Positions 8,959 through 18,207 of a stretch of 64,000 nt of DNA are shown piece by piece. A program made the translations under genes and the position numbers. The DNA lies in assembly GCF_003248515.1 (NCBI RefSeq), contig NZ_QFOB01000004.1, positions 186,001-250,000 on the forward strand. Direction: 5' to 3'. The stretch comes from Sphingomonas sp. (GTDB lineage Bacteria; Pseudomonadota; Alphaproteobacteria; Sphingomonadales; Sphingomonadaceae). The notes beneath the pieces are model-generated. The model was given only the letters and a program-made list of their open reading frames with translations, did no database searches and was not told the DNA's origin. Position 1 is the stretch's first letter, and every line of letters starts with the position of its first letter.

Positions 8959-9783
8959 CAGGCGTCCCGCCCGATCCCGGTGGGGAAAGATCCGAGCCTC
9001 CGGCGCGGCAGGCTTCCCGGCCCGCATTTTCGCGCCCATCGCCCTGTCGAAGGCATGGCCGCGCTGCCTGCGCGCCTCGGCCCTCACCGCTTCGATCAGG
9101 GCCACGTCCGCCGCGTAGAAGGCGCGAATACGGTTGATCTGCTCGGGCGAGAAACAGGCCCTCTCGCGCGGCGCAGCGTTGATATGGGTGAGCGGCGCGG
9201 CACCGCGTCGATCGAGAAAGGCGGCGAGGCGATCCGGCTCGTCGAAGAGGAACAGCCGATCCACCGATCGTCGCCCCCGTCGATCGCTCACATACCAGCT
9301 CTGCAGGCGGAAGATGTGATCGATCGCATAGACCGAGCGCGCCGCCTCCAGATGATCCAGCGCGGCATTGACATCACCGAACCCCCGATAGGTCTCCCGA
9401 AACGGCGCGGCCACCTGGTTATGGGCGCTGCCACCGGCCCGGGCATAGGCAAATGCTGAGGCAAAGCGCTCGACCGGATCGCGCAGGACGGCGAAGCTCG
9501 TCGTCCGCCGCAGGAGGCGCGGGGCGGCATGGTGATAATAGCGGATCGTCGCATGCTTGATCTGTTCGCCGTACAGGGCGTTGCTGATCGACATGCCCGC
9601 ATTCTTGGGGACATGGATGAAGAGGAGGCCCGCTTCCTCGATCAGGCGCAGCCGGTGGCGGCGCTTGCGATCGGGCGGCAGCCCGAAGCCGACCTCGCAG
9701 GCGCGCTCGTAGAGATCGCCCGTCAGCGAAACGCCGAACGCGCGTTTCACCGCTGCGCCAATATTCGATGCACGCCCATCCAT
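8848..9783 (-). CDS. Sulfotransferase-family protein
   Basis: A 311-residue protein of the Sulfotransfer_2 type. The 5'-phosphosulfate loop is LFIHVPKNAGMSI (around residue 54), and the 3'-phosphate region is AVLRDPVERFASAF, both typical of PAPS-binding enzymes. It should move sulfate from PAPS to a carbohydrate or other acceptor that cannot be told from the sequence. No signal peptide or membrane segment. The last ~37 residues lie antisense to the 3' end of ndh and are low in complexity, so they may not be functional. It stands alone, with no PAPS-synthesis gene nearby. Confidence 0.75.
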   Translation of the reverse strand: MDGRASNIGAAVKRAFGVSLTGDLYERACEVGFGLPPDRKRRHRLRLIEEAGLLFIHVPKNAGMSISNALYGEQIKHATIRYYHHAAPRLLRRTTSFAVLRDPVERFASAFAYARAGGSAHNQVAAPFRETYRGFGDVNAALDHLEAARSVYAIDHIFRLQSWYVSDRRGRRSVDRLFLFDEPDRLAAFLDRRGAAPLTHINAAPRERACFSPEQINRIRAFYAADVALIEAVRAEARRQRGHAFDRAMGAKMRAGKPAAPEARIFPHRDRAGRLSVQFQPGAQDGVHAPEGDEGDAPRPAVNGDQVHVIK

Positions 9784-9980
9784 GGGCCGCCCGTCGCCGG
9801 GGGATGATGCGCACCGATGTCAGAATATGTCAGTCCTCACACACGATCCCGCATATCGAGGCGGGATTTCGACGGATGGAAGAGCCGGCCCTGCCCGAGC
9901 CCCGATCCGCAATGGGCTTGCCAATGCGCGCCATCGATCGCGTATAGACCGGTGGCGGAACGATCCCGGCCGGAGCGACG

Positions 9981-11564
9981 ATGCATCCCGTAGAATTATT
10001 CGAACTCGTCATCGGCATGCTCATCGCCATTCTGGCGCTGCACTGGCTGGCGGAGCATCTGCGCTGGCCGCCCTCGATCGCCCTTCTGATCGGCGGAGGC
10101 ACGCTGGCCTTCATCCCCGGCGTGCCGGCCATCCATCTCGATCCCGAACTCGTCCTCGTCCTCTTCCTGCCTCCTTTGCTGATGGATGGCGCCTGGTATA
10201 CGGCGATCGCGCGCTTCCGCCGGCATTTCGTGGGCATTCTCTCGCTGGCCGTGGGCGCGGTGCTGTTCACCACGCTGGTCGTGGCGGCGACGGCGCACTG
10301 GCTGATGCCATCCCTGCCCTGGGCCGCATGCGCCGCGCTGGGCGCGATCGTGGCGCCGCCGGATGCCGTCTCGGCCCGCGCCGTGCTCCAGAACGTGAGA
10401 CTCCCCCGCCGGCTTTCGACCTTGCTGGAGGGCGAAAGCCTGCTCAACGATGCAGCGGGACTGGTGCTGTTCCGTTTCGCCGTCGCCGCGACGCTGGGCG
10501 GCGGCTTCGATCCGATGGCGGCGGCAGGGCAGTTCCTGATCCTCGCGCTCGGCGGGATCGCGGTGGGCATCGCGCTGGGGCTGCTGTGCGTGGCGATCGC
10601 GCGCCGGCTGCATGACGAGCTTCCGCTGGTCGTCATCTCCGCCCTAGTCGGGTGGATCGCCTACCTGACGGGCGAGGCCGTGCACGTATCCGGCGTGATC
10701 GCGACGGTGACGACCGGGCTGGCGCTCGGCTGGTATCAGCATGTCGTCTTCTCGGCGGCGGTGCGGATTCGGGCCACATCCTTCTGGACGGTGCTCGTGT
10801 TCGTGTTCGAAGCCTCGGTTTTCATGCTGATCGGCTTCTCGCTGCGCGATGTGCTGGAACGCGCGGGCGGCCTGGATGCGGCGCTCGGCAGTATGGCCTG
10901 GCCGCTGCTCGCGATCGTCGGCGCGCTGACGATCGCCCGCTTCGCCTGGATATTCGGATCGGACGCCTTTCTGCGGCTCCTCCACCGGCTGGGGCTCGGC
11001 CGCGAAAAGCCGCTGGGCGCGCCCGCCGCGATCGTGATGGGATGGGCGGGCATGCGCGGCGTCGTCACGCTGGCGGTCGCGCTGACGCTGCCCGATGCCA
11101 TGCCGGGGCGCGATTTCATGTTGCTCGCGGCCTTCGGCGTCATCCTCGTGACGGTCGTCGTTCAGGGCTCGACGCTGGGCCTCGTCATCCGCTGGACCGG
11201 CGTGCGCCAGACGGAGGCGGATGCGCCGGCCATGGGCATGATCGAAGCCGAAATCTCGATGATGAAGGCCCAGCTCCGCGTGGTGGAAAAGCTGGCCCGC
11301 GCGCCTGACGGCACCATCATCCATCCGCGCCTGCTGGAGCAATATACGCGTCGCGCGACGGTGGCGGAGGAATATGCCGGCACGCCGGAAGAAAGATCCA
11401 CCGCCGTTGCCGAGCATTTCGACCTGATCCTGGCGGCCGTCGCCGCTGGTCGGGAGGAACTCGTCCGCCTGCACCGCGCGCACGAGATTGACGACGAGAC
11501 GCTGCACAGCCTGGAACGCGATCTCGATCTGGAAGAGCTGGGGGCGATCTCCGCCAAGGAATGA
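9981..11564 (+). CDS. CPA1-family Na+/H+ antiporter
   Basis: A 527-residue inner-membrane protein with about 12 hydrophobic segments and a cytoplasmic C-terminal tail of about 120 residues. Key features are the GAIVAPPDAVSA segment, with the paired Asp/Pro region of CPA1 transporters, EGESLLNDAAGLV, and WAGMRGVVTLA. It exchanges Na+ (or K+) for protons to maintain pH and ion balance. The long acidic tail is typical of the bacterial YjcE/NhaP-like branch. It is alone on its strand, followed by a 470-base non-coding stretch. The direction of coupling and ion choice cannot be read from sequence. Confidence 0.88.
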   Translation: MHPVELFELVIGMLIAILALHWLAEHLRWPPSIALLIGGGTLAFIPGVPAIHLDPELVLVLFLPPLLMDGAWYTAIARFRRHFVGILSLAVGAVLFTTLVVAATAHWLMPSLPWAACAALGAIVAPPDAVSARAVLQNVRLPRRLSTLLEGESLLNDAAGLVLFRFAVAATLGGGFDPMAAAGQFLILALGGIAVGIALGLLCVAIARRLHDELPLVVISALVGWIAYLTGEAVHVSGVIATVTTGLALGWYQHVVFSAAVRIRATSFWTVLVFVFEASVFMLIGFSLRDVLERAGGLDAALGSMAWPLLAIVGALTIARFAWIFGSDAFLRLLHRLGLGREKPLGAPAAIVMGWAGMRGVVTLAVALTLPDAMPGRDFMLLAAFGVILVTVVVQGSTLGLVIRWTGVRQTEADAPAMGMIEAEISMMKAQLRVVEKLARAPDGTIIHPRLLEQYTRRATVAEEYAGTPEERSTAVAEHFDLILAAVAAGREELVRLHRAHEIDDETLHSLERDLDLEELGAISAKE

Positions 11565-12034
11565 GGGGTTGCTGACGGCGCGCCCTCGCGCCCGCGTCAG
11601 TCATTTCCTCCGTCAAAATCCCGCCGGCCTGCCGGCAGGTAAGCCGTGCTGCCCCATTGCGGGATCGCCCCTTGTCGCAAAAGCCGTGCTGTTTGCCGGG
11701 CGGCGCTATTGCCGCTCGAAACCCGTTATGACAATGCTGCGTCAGCATCGGAACGGTTGCGGTGGACCGATGGAGAATATTCCGCAAGAATCCGGGAAAA
11801 GTCGACTTCCTAATAGACTGTTAATCGATTGGCCGCAGATTGGCGACGGGCTTGGGAGAGCCTTTCCGCTGGAAACCGGAGCCGACAGGCCAAGAAGCTG
11901 CCGCAGCTTCGGCCTGTTCCCGGGGCCGGCGGGAGCGACGAATGGGACATGGCTCCTGTCCGGAGCACGCATTCCGATCTTTTTAATCGGGATGTACTTG
12001 CGCGAACGTTCGTGCGAAACAATTTGGGGTGGGA
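11565..12034. other. Intergenic region with hairpin and palindrome upstream of HTH gene
   Basis: About 470 bases without a convincing gene. It contains a strong imperfect hairpin at 11885-11917 (ACAGGCC and GAAGCTGC arms pairing with GCAGCTTC and GGCCTGT). It also has a perfect palindrome CGAACGTTCG at 12003-12012, 22 bases before the ATG at 12035. Open frames through it have no recognisable content. Confidence 0.5.
12003..12012. promoter_or_regulatory. Palindrome CGAACGTTCG, possible operator
   Basis: A perfect 10-base palindrome 22 bases upstream of the start of a small HTH protein. The position between promoter and start codon would suit autoregulation. It contains GTTC/GAAC units like those in alphaproteobacterial SOS boxes, but not in the GTTC-N7-GTTC spacing, so a LexA site is not claimed. 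Confidence 0.25.
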
Positions 12035-12421
12035 ATGGAAGACGGAAAGATCGTTGCGAAGAAGGCCGCTGACCGCCGAGGTCCGGTCACGAAGCTTTCG
12101 GAGAGCCAGGTTCGCGAGATCCGTAGGCTGGCCGAGGAGCAGTGTCCGGTCTGCGGATCGAAGCCTTCGCTGCGCAATCTGGGTGCGCGCTTCGGCGTGA
12201 GCGCGCCCAGCATCCTGAGCATCATCGAGCGGCGGACCTGGCGCCATGTCGATCAGGAAGCGCCAGCACCTGTGTCCTTCCCGGGCGGCCGCCGTCTTTC
12301 CGACGTGGCCGAATTGCTGAGCCGCCACGGAGTGACCTGGCAGGGCGAGGAACAGCTGCGTTTCGCCGCGGAAGTGCTGCGTGCCTTTCGTGAGGAAGAC
12401 GAAAACAGCGCGCAGGGCTGA
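12035..12421 (+). CDS. Small helix-turn-helix protein, unknown function
   Basis: A 128-residue protein. The middle (VTKLSESQVREIRRLAEE ... RFGVSAPSILSIIERRTW) has the shape of a resolvase/Hin-type helix-turn-helix, as found in many phage and regulatory proteins, interrupted by a CPVCGSKPS segment that could form part of a zinc site. The C-terminal half is predicted helical and acidic. ATG 12035 is preferred over GTG 12029 because GGGGTGGGA provides a ribosome site just upstream. It precedes the ScfR-like regulator by 80 bases in the same direction, so the two may be transcribed together. Function is not known. Confidence 0.65.
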   Translation: MEDGKIVAKKAADRRGPVTKLSESQVREIRRLAEEQCPVCGSKPSLRNLGARFGVSAPSILSIIERRTWRHVDQEAPAPVSFPGGRRLSDVAELLSRHGVTWQGEEQLRFAAEVLRAFREEDENSAQG

Positions 12422-12501
12422 ACGATGCGGGATGCGGCGACGCATCCCCATTGGCCGTGCGAACTTGCGAATAGCCATTTTGCGAAATAACCGGTGGAGC
12501 C

Positions 12502-13926
12502 ATGGCTCTTCCGACCCGTCGACGCATCTTTGCCGGGCATCAGGTGCGCGATCTGCGCCGCCGCCTGTCGCTCAGCCAGGCGGCCATGGCGCAGCGGCTC
12601 GGCCTGTCCATCTCCTATCTTTCGCAGATCGAGAATGACGACAGGCCGCTGACCGGCCCGGTCCTGCTCTCGCTCGCCCGCGTCTTCCCGCAGGCATGGG
12701 GCGATCTCGACGCGAGCGACGAGGACGCCCTGCTGATCGAGGCGATGGAGGCCGCCGCCGATCCGACCGTGCCGCAGGCCGGGCTGGACGAGGAAGCGTT
12801 GCGGCGCGGCGTGCGCCAGCAGCCCCTGCTCGCCCGCCGGATGGTGGCGCTCCACACCGCCTATCTGCGCGCACAGGATCAGCTGCGCGTGCTGGATGAC
12901 CGGATCGAAACCGGATCGGCGGCCGGCGGCCCCCTGCCGTGGGAGGAGGTGCGCGACTGGTTTCAGGCATCGGGCAATTATGTCGACCCGATCGATCGCG
13001 GCGCCGAACGGATCGCCGGCGAACTGGGTGGAGATAGCGGGCCGGTCGCGGGGATCGAGGAAAGGCTGGCGCGCGATCATGGCGTGGTGATCCGCACGCA
13101 GGCCGAGGCCACAGGTGGCGCCCCGCTACGCGATTATGATCCGGCCGGGCGCACGCTGACGATCGATCGATCGCTTCCGCCCGATAGCGCGCGCTTCCTG
13201 TTCGCCCACCAGCTGATGCGGCTGGAGATGACGGAGGCGATTTCGGATATCGCCGGCGCGGCGCCGCTCCAGTCCGAAGCGGCGCGCAAGCTGCTTTCGG
13301 TGGGCCTCGCCAATTATGCGGCGGGCGCGCTGCTGATGCCCTATGCCCGCTTTCGCCAGTCCGCCCGCGCGCTGCGCCACGATATTGATCGGCTGCGGCA
13401 GATGTTCGGCGTCAGCTTCGAGCAGGCCTGTCACCGCCTTTCCACGCTCCAGCGCACGGGGATGGGCGGCCTGCCCTTCTTCTTCGCCCGGGTGGATATG
13501 GCGGGCAACATCACGAAGCGCCATTCGGCGACGCGGCTTCAGTTCGCGCGTCTGGGCGGCGCCTGCCCGCTCTGGAACGTGCACGAGGCGGCCGCCATTC
13601 CCGATCGGATCCTCGTCCAGCTCGCCGAAACGCCGGACGGGATGCGCTATGTGCTGATGGCCAAGGGGCTGGTGAAGCCCACCGGCAGCTATCACCGGCC
13701 GGCACGGCGCTATGCCGTGGTGCTGGGCTGCGAAGTCGCGCACGCCGGCGACTATATCTATGCCGACCAGCTCGATCTGACCGGCAAGTACAGCGCGACC
13801 CCTATCGGCACGTCCTGCCGCATCTGCCCGCGCGGCGATTGCGAGCAGCGGGCCTATCCGCCCGCCGGCCGCGCGATCGAGGTGAATCCCGATCGGCGGA
13901 CGGTGGTGCCCTACTCGTTCAGCTGA
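12502..13926 (+). CDS. XRE-family regulator with ImmA/IrrE and DUF2083 domains (ScfR/RamB/PrpC type)
   Basis: A 474-residue cytoplasmic transcription regulator. Domains: an N-terminal HTH (QVRDLRRRLSLSQAAMAQRL, then LSISYLSQIE) at about residues 14-70, a middle ImmA/IrrE-like region, and a C-terminal DUF2083 domain with CRICPRGDCEQRAYPP. This architecture is that of RamB and PrpC-type regulators and the short-chain acyl-CoA regulators (ScfR), which control glyoxylate, acetate or propionate metabolism. The ImmA region lacks a clear HExxH, so it is probably a sensor, not a protease. No target operon lies beside it. GGTGGAG upstream supports ATG 12502. Confidence 0.82.
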   Translation: MALPTRRRIFAGHQVRDLRRRLSLSQAAMAQRLGLSISYLSQIENDDRPLTGPVLLSLARVFPQAWGDLDASDEDALLIEAMEAAADPTVPQAGLDEEALRRGVRQQPLLARRMVALHTAYLRAQDQLRVLDDRIETGSAAGGPLPWEEVRDWFQASGNYVDPIDRGAERIAGELGGDSGPVAGIEERLARDHGVVIRTQAEATGGAPLRDYDPAGRTLTIDRSLPPDSARFLFAHQLMRLEMTEAISDIAGAAPLQSEAARKLLSVGLANYAAGALLMPYARFRQSARALRHDIDRLRQMFGVSFEQACHRLSTLQRTGMGGLPFFFARVDMAGNITKRHSATRLQFARLGGACPLWNVHEAAAIPDRILVQLAETPDGMRYVLMAKGLVKPTGSYHRPARRYAVVLGCEVAHAGDYIYADQLDLTGKYSATPIGTSCRICPRGDCEQRAYPPAGRAIEVNPDRRTVVPYSFS

Positions 13927-13935
13927 ACGGGCTCA

Positions 13936-13959
13936 CCTCCCCTGCCTCGCAGGGGAAGG
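13936..13959. terminator. Hairpin between convergent scfR-like gene and alaS
   Basis: CCCCTGC (13939-13945) pairs with GCAGGGG (13949-13955), extended by T-A and two further G-C pairs past one bulged base. It lies just after the regulator stop and just before the alaS stop, so it could serve both genes. There is no T-run. Confidence 0.4.
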
Positions 13960-13963
13960 AGGC

Positions 13964-16630
13964 TCAGGCCGCGACCGCTTCTTCCAGCGCCGTGCGGATC
14001 GCCGCAATCGCCTCCGCACCCCTGGCGCCATCGGGGCCACCGCCCTGGGCCATATCCGGACGGCCGCCGCCGCCCTGCCCGCCCAGCGCTGCCACCGCGC
14101 GCTTGACGAGTTCCACCGCGCTGTAACGCCCCGTGAGATCGTCGGTCACGCCCACGGCCACCGCAGCACGCCCCTCGTTTACGCCGACGATCGCGAAGAT
14201 GCCCGTGCCGTGCGCCTTCTTCTGATCGTCGATCAGACCGCGCAGGCTCTTGGGATCGAGCCCGTCGATGACCTTGCCCGAGAAGGCCACGCCGCTCGCC
14301 AGCGCTTCCGGCGCATCGGCTTCCGCCTTGGCCGCGCCACCGCCGCCCAGTGCCAGTGCCTTCTTCGCGTCGGCCAGTTCGCGCTCCAGCCGGCGGCGAT
14401 CGTCAACGAGAGCGGCAAGACGGGCCGGAACCTCCTCCGGTTGTGCCTTGAGCAGGCCCGCCGCCTCGCGCAGCCGCTCGTCCCGCTGCACCAGCCACAG
14501 TCGGGCGGCCTCGCCGGTCAGCGCCTCGATGCGGCGGACCCCGGAGGAGACAGCGCTTTCGGAGACGATCTTGAACAGGCCGATATCGCCCAGGGCATTA
14601 ACGTGCGTGCCGCCGCACAGCTCGACCGACCAGCTCTGATCCTCGCCCTTCCCCATCGAAAGGACGCGCACCTCGTCGCCATATTTCTCGCCGAACAGCG
14701 CCATCGCGCCCGCCTCGATCGCCGCGTCGGGCGTCATGAGGCGGGTGGAGACGATATCATTCTCGCGGATGTGGCGGTTCACCTCGGCCTCGATCACCGC
14801 GATATCCTCGGCCGAAAGCGGCTTGGGATGGGAGAAATCGAAGCGCAGGCGCTCGGGCGCGACGAGGCTGCCCTTCTGCGTCACATGTCCGCCCAGACGG
14901 TGGCGCAGCGCCGCGTGCAGCAGGTGCGTGGCCGAATGATTGGCGCGCAGCTTCGCGCGGCGGCCCACGTCCACCGACAGATGGATCGCATCGCCCACGC
15001 GGATCGATCCGCCCGTCACCTTCGCCTTATGCGCGTGAAGGCGGCCCAGCGGCTTCGACGTATCGGCGATCTCGGCCGAAAAGCCGCTGTCGTTGCCGGC
15101 CGTGCCCGCATCGCCCATCTGGCCGCCGCTTTCGCCATAGAAAGGCGTCTGGTTGGTGAGGATGACGATCTCGTCGCCCTCGGCCGCCTGATCCACGCGA
15201 TGCCCGTCCTTCACGAGCGCCACGACCTGCGCATCGCCCTCATGGCCGGTATAGCCGATGAACTCGGTGCCGCCCTGCTCTTCCGCCACATCGAACCAGA
15301 TGTCGTCGGAGCCCTTGTCGCCCGATCCCTTCCAGGCGGCGCGGGCGGCCGCCTTCTGCTCCGCCATCGCGCTGTCGAAGCCCGCGCGATCCACCGCGAA
15401 GCCCTGCGCGCGCAGGGCATCCTCGGTCAGGTCATAGGGGAAGCCAAAGGTATCGTAGAGCTTGAACGCGACGGCGCCGGGCAACGTATCGCCCGCGGCC
15501 ATCGATCCGGTCGCCTCGTCCAGCAGACGAAGCCCGTTGGCGAGCGTCTGGCGGAAGCGGGTCTCCTCCAGCTTCAGCGTCTCCTCGATCAGCGGCTGCG
15601 CGCGGACCAGTTCCGGATAGGCGGCGCCCATCTCGGCGATCAGCGAGGGGACGAGACGATGCATCAGCGGCTCGGCCGCGCCCAGCAGATGGGCGTGGCG
15701 CATCGCGCGGCGCATGATCCGCCGCAGCACATAGCCGCGCCCTTCGTTCGCGGGCAGCACGCCATCCGCCACGAGGAAACCGGATGCACGCAGGTGATCC
15801 GCGATCACGCGGTGCGATGCCTTGCGATCGCCCTCCGCCTTCGTCTTGGTGAGTTCGCAGGATGCCGCGATCAGCGCCTTGAACGTATCGGTATCATAAT
15901 TGTCGTGCACGCCCTGGAGCACGGCGGCGACGCGCTCCAGCCCCATGCCCGTATCGATGGATTTCTTCGGCAGTTCGCCGACGATCTCGTTGGCCTCCTG
16001 CTCATATTGCATGAACACGAGATTCCAGATCTCGGTGAAGCGATCACCATCCTCCTCCGGAGAGCCGGGAGGACCGCCCCAGATATGATCGCCATGATCG
16101 TAGAATATTTCCGAGCACGGCCCGCACGGGCCACTGTCGCCCATCGCCCAGAAATTGTCCTTCGTGGGGATGCGGATGATGCGGCTTTCGGGGAGCCCCG
16201 CAATCTTCTTCCACAGATCGAACGCCTCGTCGTCCGTGTGATAGACGGTGGCCGTCAGCTTTTCGGCCGGGAGCCCCCATTCCTTCGTGATGAGGTTCCA
16301 GGCGAGCGAGATCGCGCGCTCCTTGAAATAATCCCCGAACGAGAAATTGCCGAGCATCTCGAAGAAGGTGTGGTGGCGCGCCGTATAGCCCACATTATCG
16401 AGATCATTGTGCTTGCCGCCCGCGCGCACGCATTTCTGCGAGGAGGTCGCGGTCACATAGGGGCGCGTCTCAAGCCCGGTGAACACGTTCTTGAACGGCA
16501 CCATGCCGGCGTTCACGAACATGAGCGTGGGATCGTTCTGCGGCACCAGCGGTGCCGAAGGCACGATCCGGTGCCCCTCGCTTCCGAAATAATCGAGGAA
16601 GGATCTGCGGATGTCGTTCGTGGAGGTCAT
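13964..16630 (-). CDS. alaS: Alanyl-tRNA synthetase
   Basis: An 888-residue class II aminoacyl-tRNA synthetase that charges tRNA-Ala. Length is normal. The N-terminus DIRRSFLDYFGSEGH and the aminoacylation core are standard. The editing domain has its zinc ligands HSATH (565-569) and the CGGTH set (Cys672, His676). The C-terminal oligomerisation domain ends in a Gly-rich GGQGGGGRPDMAQGG and DTLEEAVAA-like tail. The ATG at 16630 is the natural start. It is convergent with the ScfR-like gene and divergent from the AEC transporter. Long open frames exist on the other strand but are shadows. Confidence 0.97.
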   Translation of the reverse strand: MTSTNDIRRSFLDYFGSEGHRIVPSAPLVPQNDPTLMFVNAGMVPFKNVFTGLETRPYVTATSSQKCVRAGGKHNDLDNVGYTARHHTFFEMLGNFSFGDYFKERAISLAWNLITKEWGLPAEKLTATVYHTDDEAFDLWKKIAGLPESRIIRIPTKDNFWAMGDSGPCGPCSEIFYDHGDHIWGGPPGSPEEDGDRFTEIWNLVFMQYEQEANEIVGELPKKSIDTGMGLERVAAVLQGVHDNYDTDTFKALIAASCELTKTKAEGDRKASHRVIADHLRASGFLVADGVLPANEGRGYVLRRIMRRAMRHAHLLGAAEPLMHRLVPSLIAEMGAAYPELVRAQPLIEETLKLEETRFRQTLANGLRLLDEATGSMAAGDTLPGAVAFKLYDTFGFPYDLTEDALRAQGFAVDRAGFDSAMAEQKAAARAAWKGSGDKGSDDIWFDVAEEQGGTEFIGYTGHEGDAQVVALVKDGHRVDQAAEGDEIVILTNQTPFYGESGGQMGDAGTAGNDSGFSAEIADTSKPLGRLHAHKAKVTGGSIRVGDAIHLSVDVGRRAKLRANHSATHLLHAALRHRLGGHVTQKGSLVAPERLRFDFSHPKPLSAEDIAVIEAEVNRHIRENDIVSTRLMTPDAAIEAGAMALFGEKYGDEVRVLSMGKGEDQSWSVELCGGTHVNALGDIGLFKIVSESAVSSGVRRIEALTGEAARLWLVQRDERLREAAGLLKAQPEEVPARLAALVDDRRRLERELADAKKALALGGGGAAKAEADAPEALASGVAFSGKVIDGLDPKSLRGLIDDQKKAHGTGIFAIVGVNEGRAAVAVGVTDDLTGRYSAVELVKRAVAALGGQGGGGRPDMAQGGGPDGARGAEAIAAIRTALEEAVAA

Positions 16631-16736
16631 GCGCTCGACTTAGTGGAGCATGGATGGCTTCTCAAGCCGACGCGCCCATGCCTCCTCCCATCGGATCGCT
16701 TGCGTGATGCGCGAGCATCACCGAAGGCGGGCGGCG

Positions 16737-17699
16737 ATGCTCGCGATCCTGACCGCCATTCTCCCCGTTTTCGCATTGATCGGCGCCGGAATCCTGTTCG
16801 GCCGCTGGCGGCGCGTGGGGCGCGACGGCATCGCGATGCTCAACGATTTCACCGTCTCTCTCGCTTTGCCGGCCCTGCTGTTCCGTTCGCTGGCGGAAGG
16901 CGACTGGGCGGAACTGAACCGCCCCTCCTTCCTCCTGATCTTCGCGGGCGGCATCGCGATCACTTTCATCATGGGGCTGTTGCTGCCGCCGCCCTCCGAT
17001 GCCGAACACCCCCTTGTCGATCGATCCCTCACGGCGCTCACCTCCAGCTATCCCAATGCCGGCTTCATCGGCATCCCGCTGGCGCAGGGGCTGCTCGGCC
17101 CGGTCGGCCTCGCAGCCGGCGTGATCGCCGCGATCCTGACCATCTCCTTCCAGTTCGCCATATCGCTGTTGCTGGTGGAGATCGGGCTCGCTCGGGGCGG
17201 CAGCCTGCGCGATTCGGGGGTAAAGGTGGTCCGCGCGCTGGCCCGCAACCCGCTCGTCCTGAGCCCCATCGCCGGGGGGCTCTGGGCGCTGACCGGAATT
17301 CCCCTGCCGGGCATGGCGGCCCGCTTCGTCGATCTGCTGGCCGCCGCCGCCAGCCCCTGTGCGCTCGTCACCATCGGCGCATTCCTCGCCTTGCCGCGCG
17401 GCGATGATCGGGTGCCGACGCCCCTGCTGGGGCCGGCCCTCGCCATCAAGCTCGTTGCGCAGCCGACGGTGATGGCGGCGGGCGTCTTCTGGCTGGCCCC
17501 TGCCCTCGGCGTGCCCATGCCGTATCCATGGGCCGTCGCGGCGATATTACTGGGGGCGCTCCCCACCGGCACCGGCCCCTTCATGCTGGCCGAATTGTAC
17601 GGGCGCGATGCCGAACTCGCCTCCCGTGTGATCCTGCTTTCCACCGCGATCGGCACGGCCAGCGTGATGCTGCTGGCCTTCCTGCTCGTTCCCCGATGA
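16737..17699 (+). CDS. AEC-family (auxin efflux carrier-like) transporter
   Basis: A 320-residue inner-membrane protein with about ten hydrophobic segments arranged as two repeats of five, typical of the AEC/BASS-type bacterial carriers. Family features are the N-terminal ILPVFALIGAGILFGR, LNDFTVSLALPALLF, SSYPNAGFIGIPLA and a second-repeat LPTGTGPFMLAELYG. Bacterial members export dicarboxylates or related metabolites; the substrate here is unknown. ATG 16737 gives the first membrane segment directly at the N-terminus; the upstream in-frame ATGs would add charged sequence. A strong terminator of the opposite strand begins right at its stop. Confidence 0.8.
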   Translation: MLAILTAILPVFALIGAGILFGRWRRVGRDGIAMLNDFTVSLALPALLFRSLAEGDWAELNRPSFLLIFAGGIAITFIMGLLLPPPSDAEHPLVDRSLTALTSSYPNAGFIGIPLAQGLLGPVGLAAGVIAAILTISFQFAISLLLVEIGLARGGSLRDSGVKVVRALARNPLVLSPIAGGLWALTGIPLPGMAARFVDLLAAAASPCALVTIGAFLALPRGDDRVPTPLLGPALAIKLVAQPTVMAAGVFWLAPALGVPMPYPWAVAAILLGALPTGTGPFMLAELYGRDAELASRVILLSTAIGTASVMLLAFLLVPR

Positions 17700-17732
17700 A
17701 AAAAACGGCGGCGGCCGCATCCGGCCGCCGCC
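17699..17732 (-). terminator. Rho-independent terminator of small secreted Pro/Ala-rich gene
   Basis: GGCGGCGGCCG (17707-17717) pairs perfectly with CGGCCGCCGCC (17722-17732) across a CATC loop. Read on the minus strand it is followed by a run of T residues, so it terminates the gene at 17764-18069. It abuts the stop of the AEC transporter. Confidence 0.8.
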
Positions 17733-17763
17733 CCAATACCCGGTCCTGCGCCGGACGGGATCG

Positions 17764-18069
17764 TTATTTCTTCTTCCACTTCCGGCCGCCACCACCGGCC
17801 TTCTGCACGCATTTGTCGGTGACGCTGCGCGAGCAGGCGGGATAGGCGGAGGTATCCGGCGCGGGCGTGGCCGGCGCGGCGGACATGGCGGTGGGCGCGG
17901 CGGCGGCGTCTGCCGGCGGAGGCGCCGTCATGCCGGGATCGGCCGGGGGCGGAGCAGGCGCTTCGGCCGGCGGCATCGGCGCCTCCGGCGGCGGGGTCTG
18001 CGCGATCGCGGCGGCGCTGCCGAACAACAGGGTCGCCGCGAGGATGATAAGGGACTTGTTCAAGGTCAC
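17764..18069 (-). CDS. Small exported Pro/Ala-rich protein of unknown function
   Basis: A 101-residue protein: signal peptide (MTLNKSLIILAATLLFGSAAAIAQ), a 45-residue low-complexity Pro/Ala spacer, then a compact tail with two Cys (ACSRSVTDKCV) and a very basic end (GGGGRKWKKK). The two Cys could form a disulfide in the periplasm. It is not a recognised family to me. It is transcribed alone with its own terminator just downstream, which together with the clear signal peptide supports a real gene. The basic tail might bind polyanions such as lipopolysaccharide or nucleic acid; that is only inference. Confidence 0.65.
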   Translation of the reverse strand: MTLNKSLIILAATLLFGSAAAIAQTPPPEAPMPPAEAPAPPPADPGMTAPPPADAAAAPTAMSAAPATPAPDTSAYPACSRSVTDKCVQKAGGGGRKWKKK

Positions 18070-18207
18070 TCTCCTTCAAGAGCCTGTGATGACACCCGCT
18101 CCATGGCCCATCCGAGCGCAGGGGCCGCGCTTGGGTTGCGCTCCGGCGGCCTCAAATCGCGCGATGATCGGTTGCCCCGGGAGGCTCCGTTCCCTACCTG
18201 TTCGTCG

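Noticed and set aside
11997..12020. SOS (LexA) box upstream of the small HTH gene
   Set aside because: GTTC and GAAC units occur but not in the GTTC-N7-GTTC alphaproteobacterial spacing.
14210..17407. 1065-residue open frame opposite alaS
   Set aside because: It runs antisense across the whole of alaS with no recognised motif and Arg/Gly/Ala-biased content. Such frames arise from codon bias in GC-rich genes.
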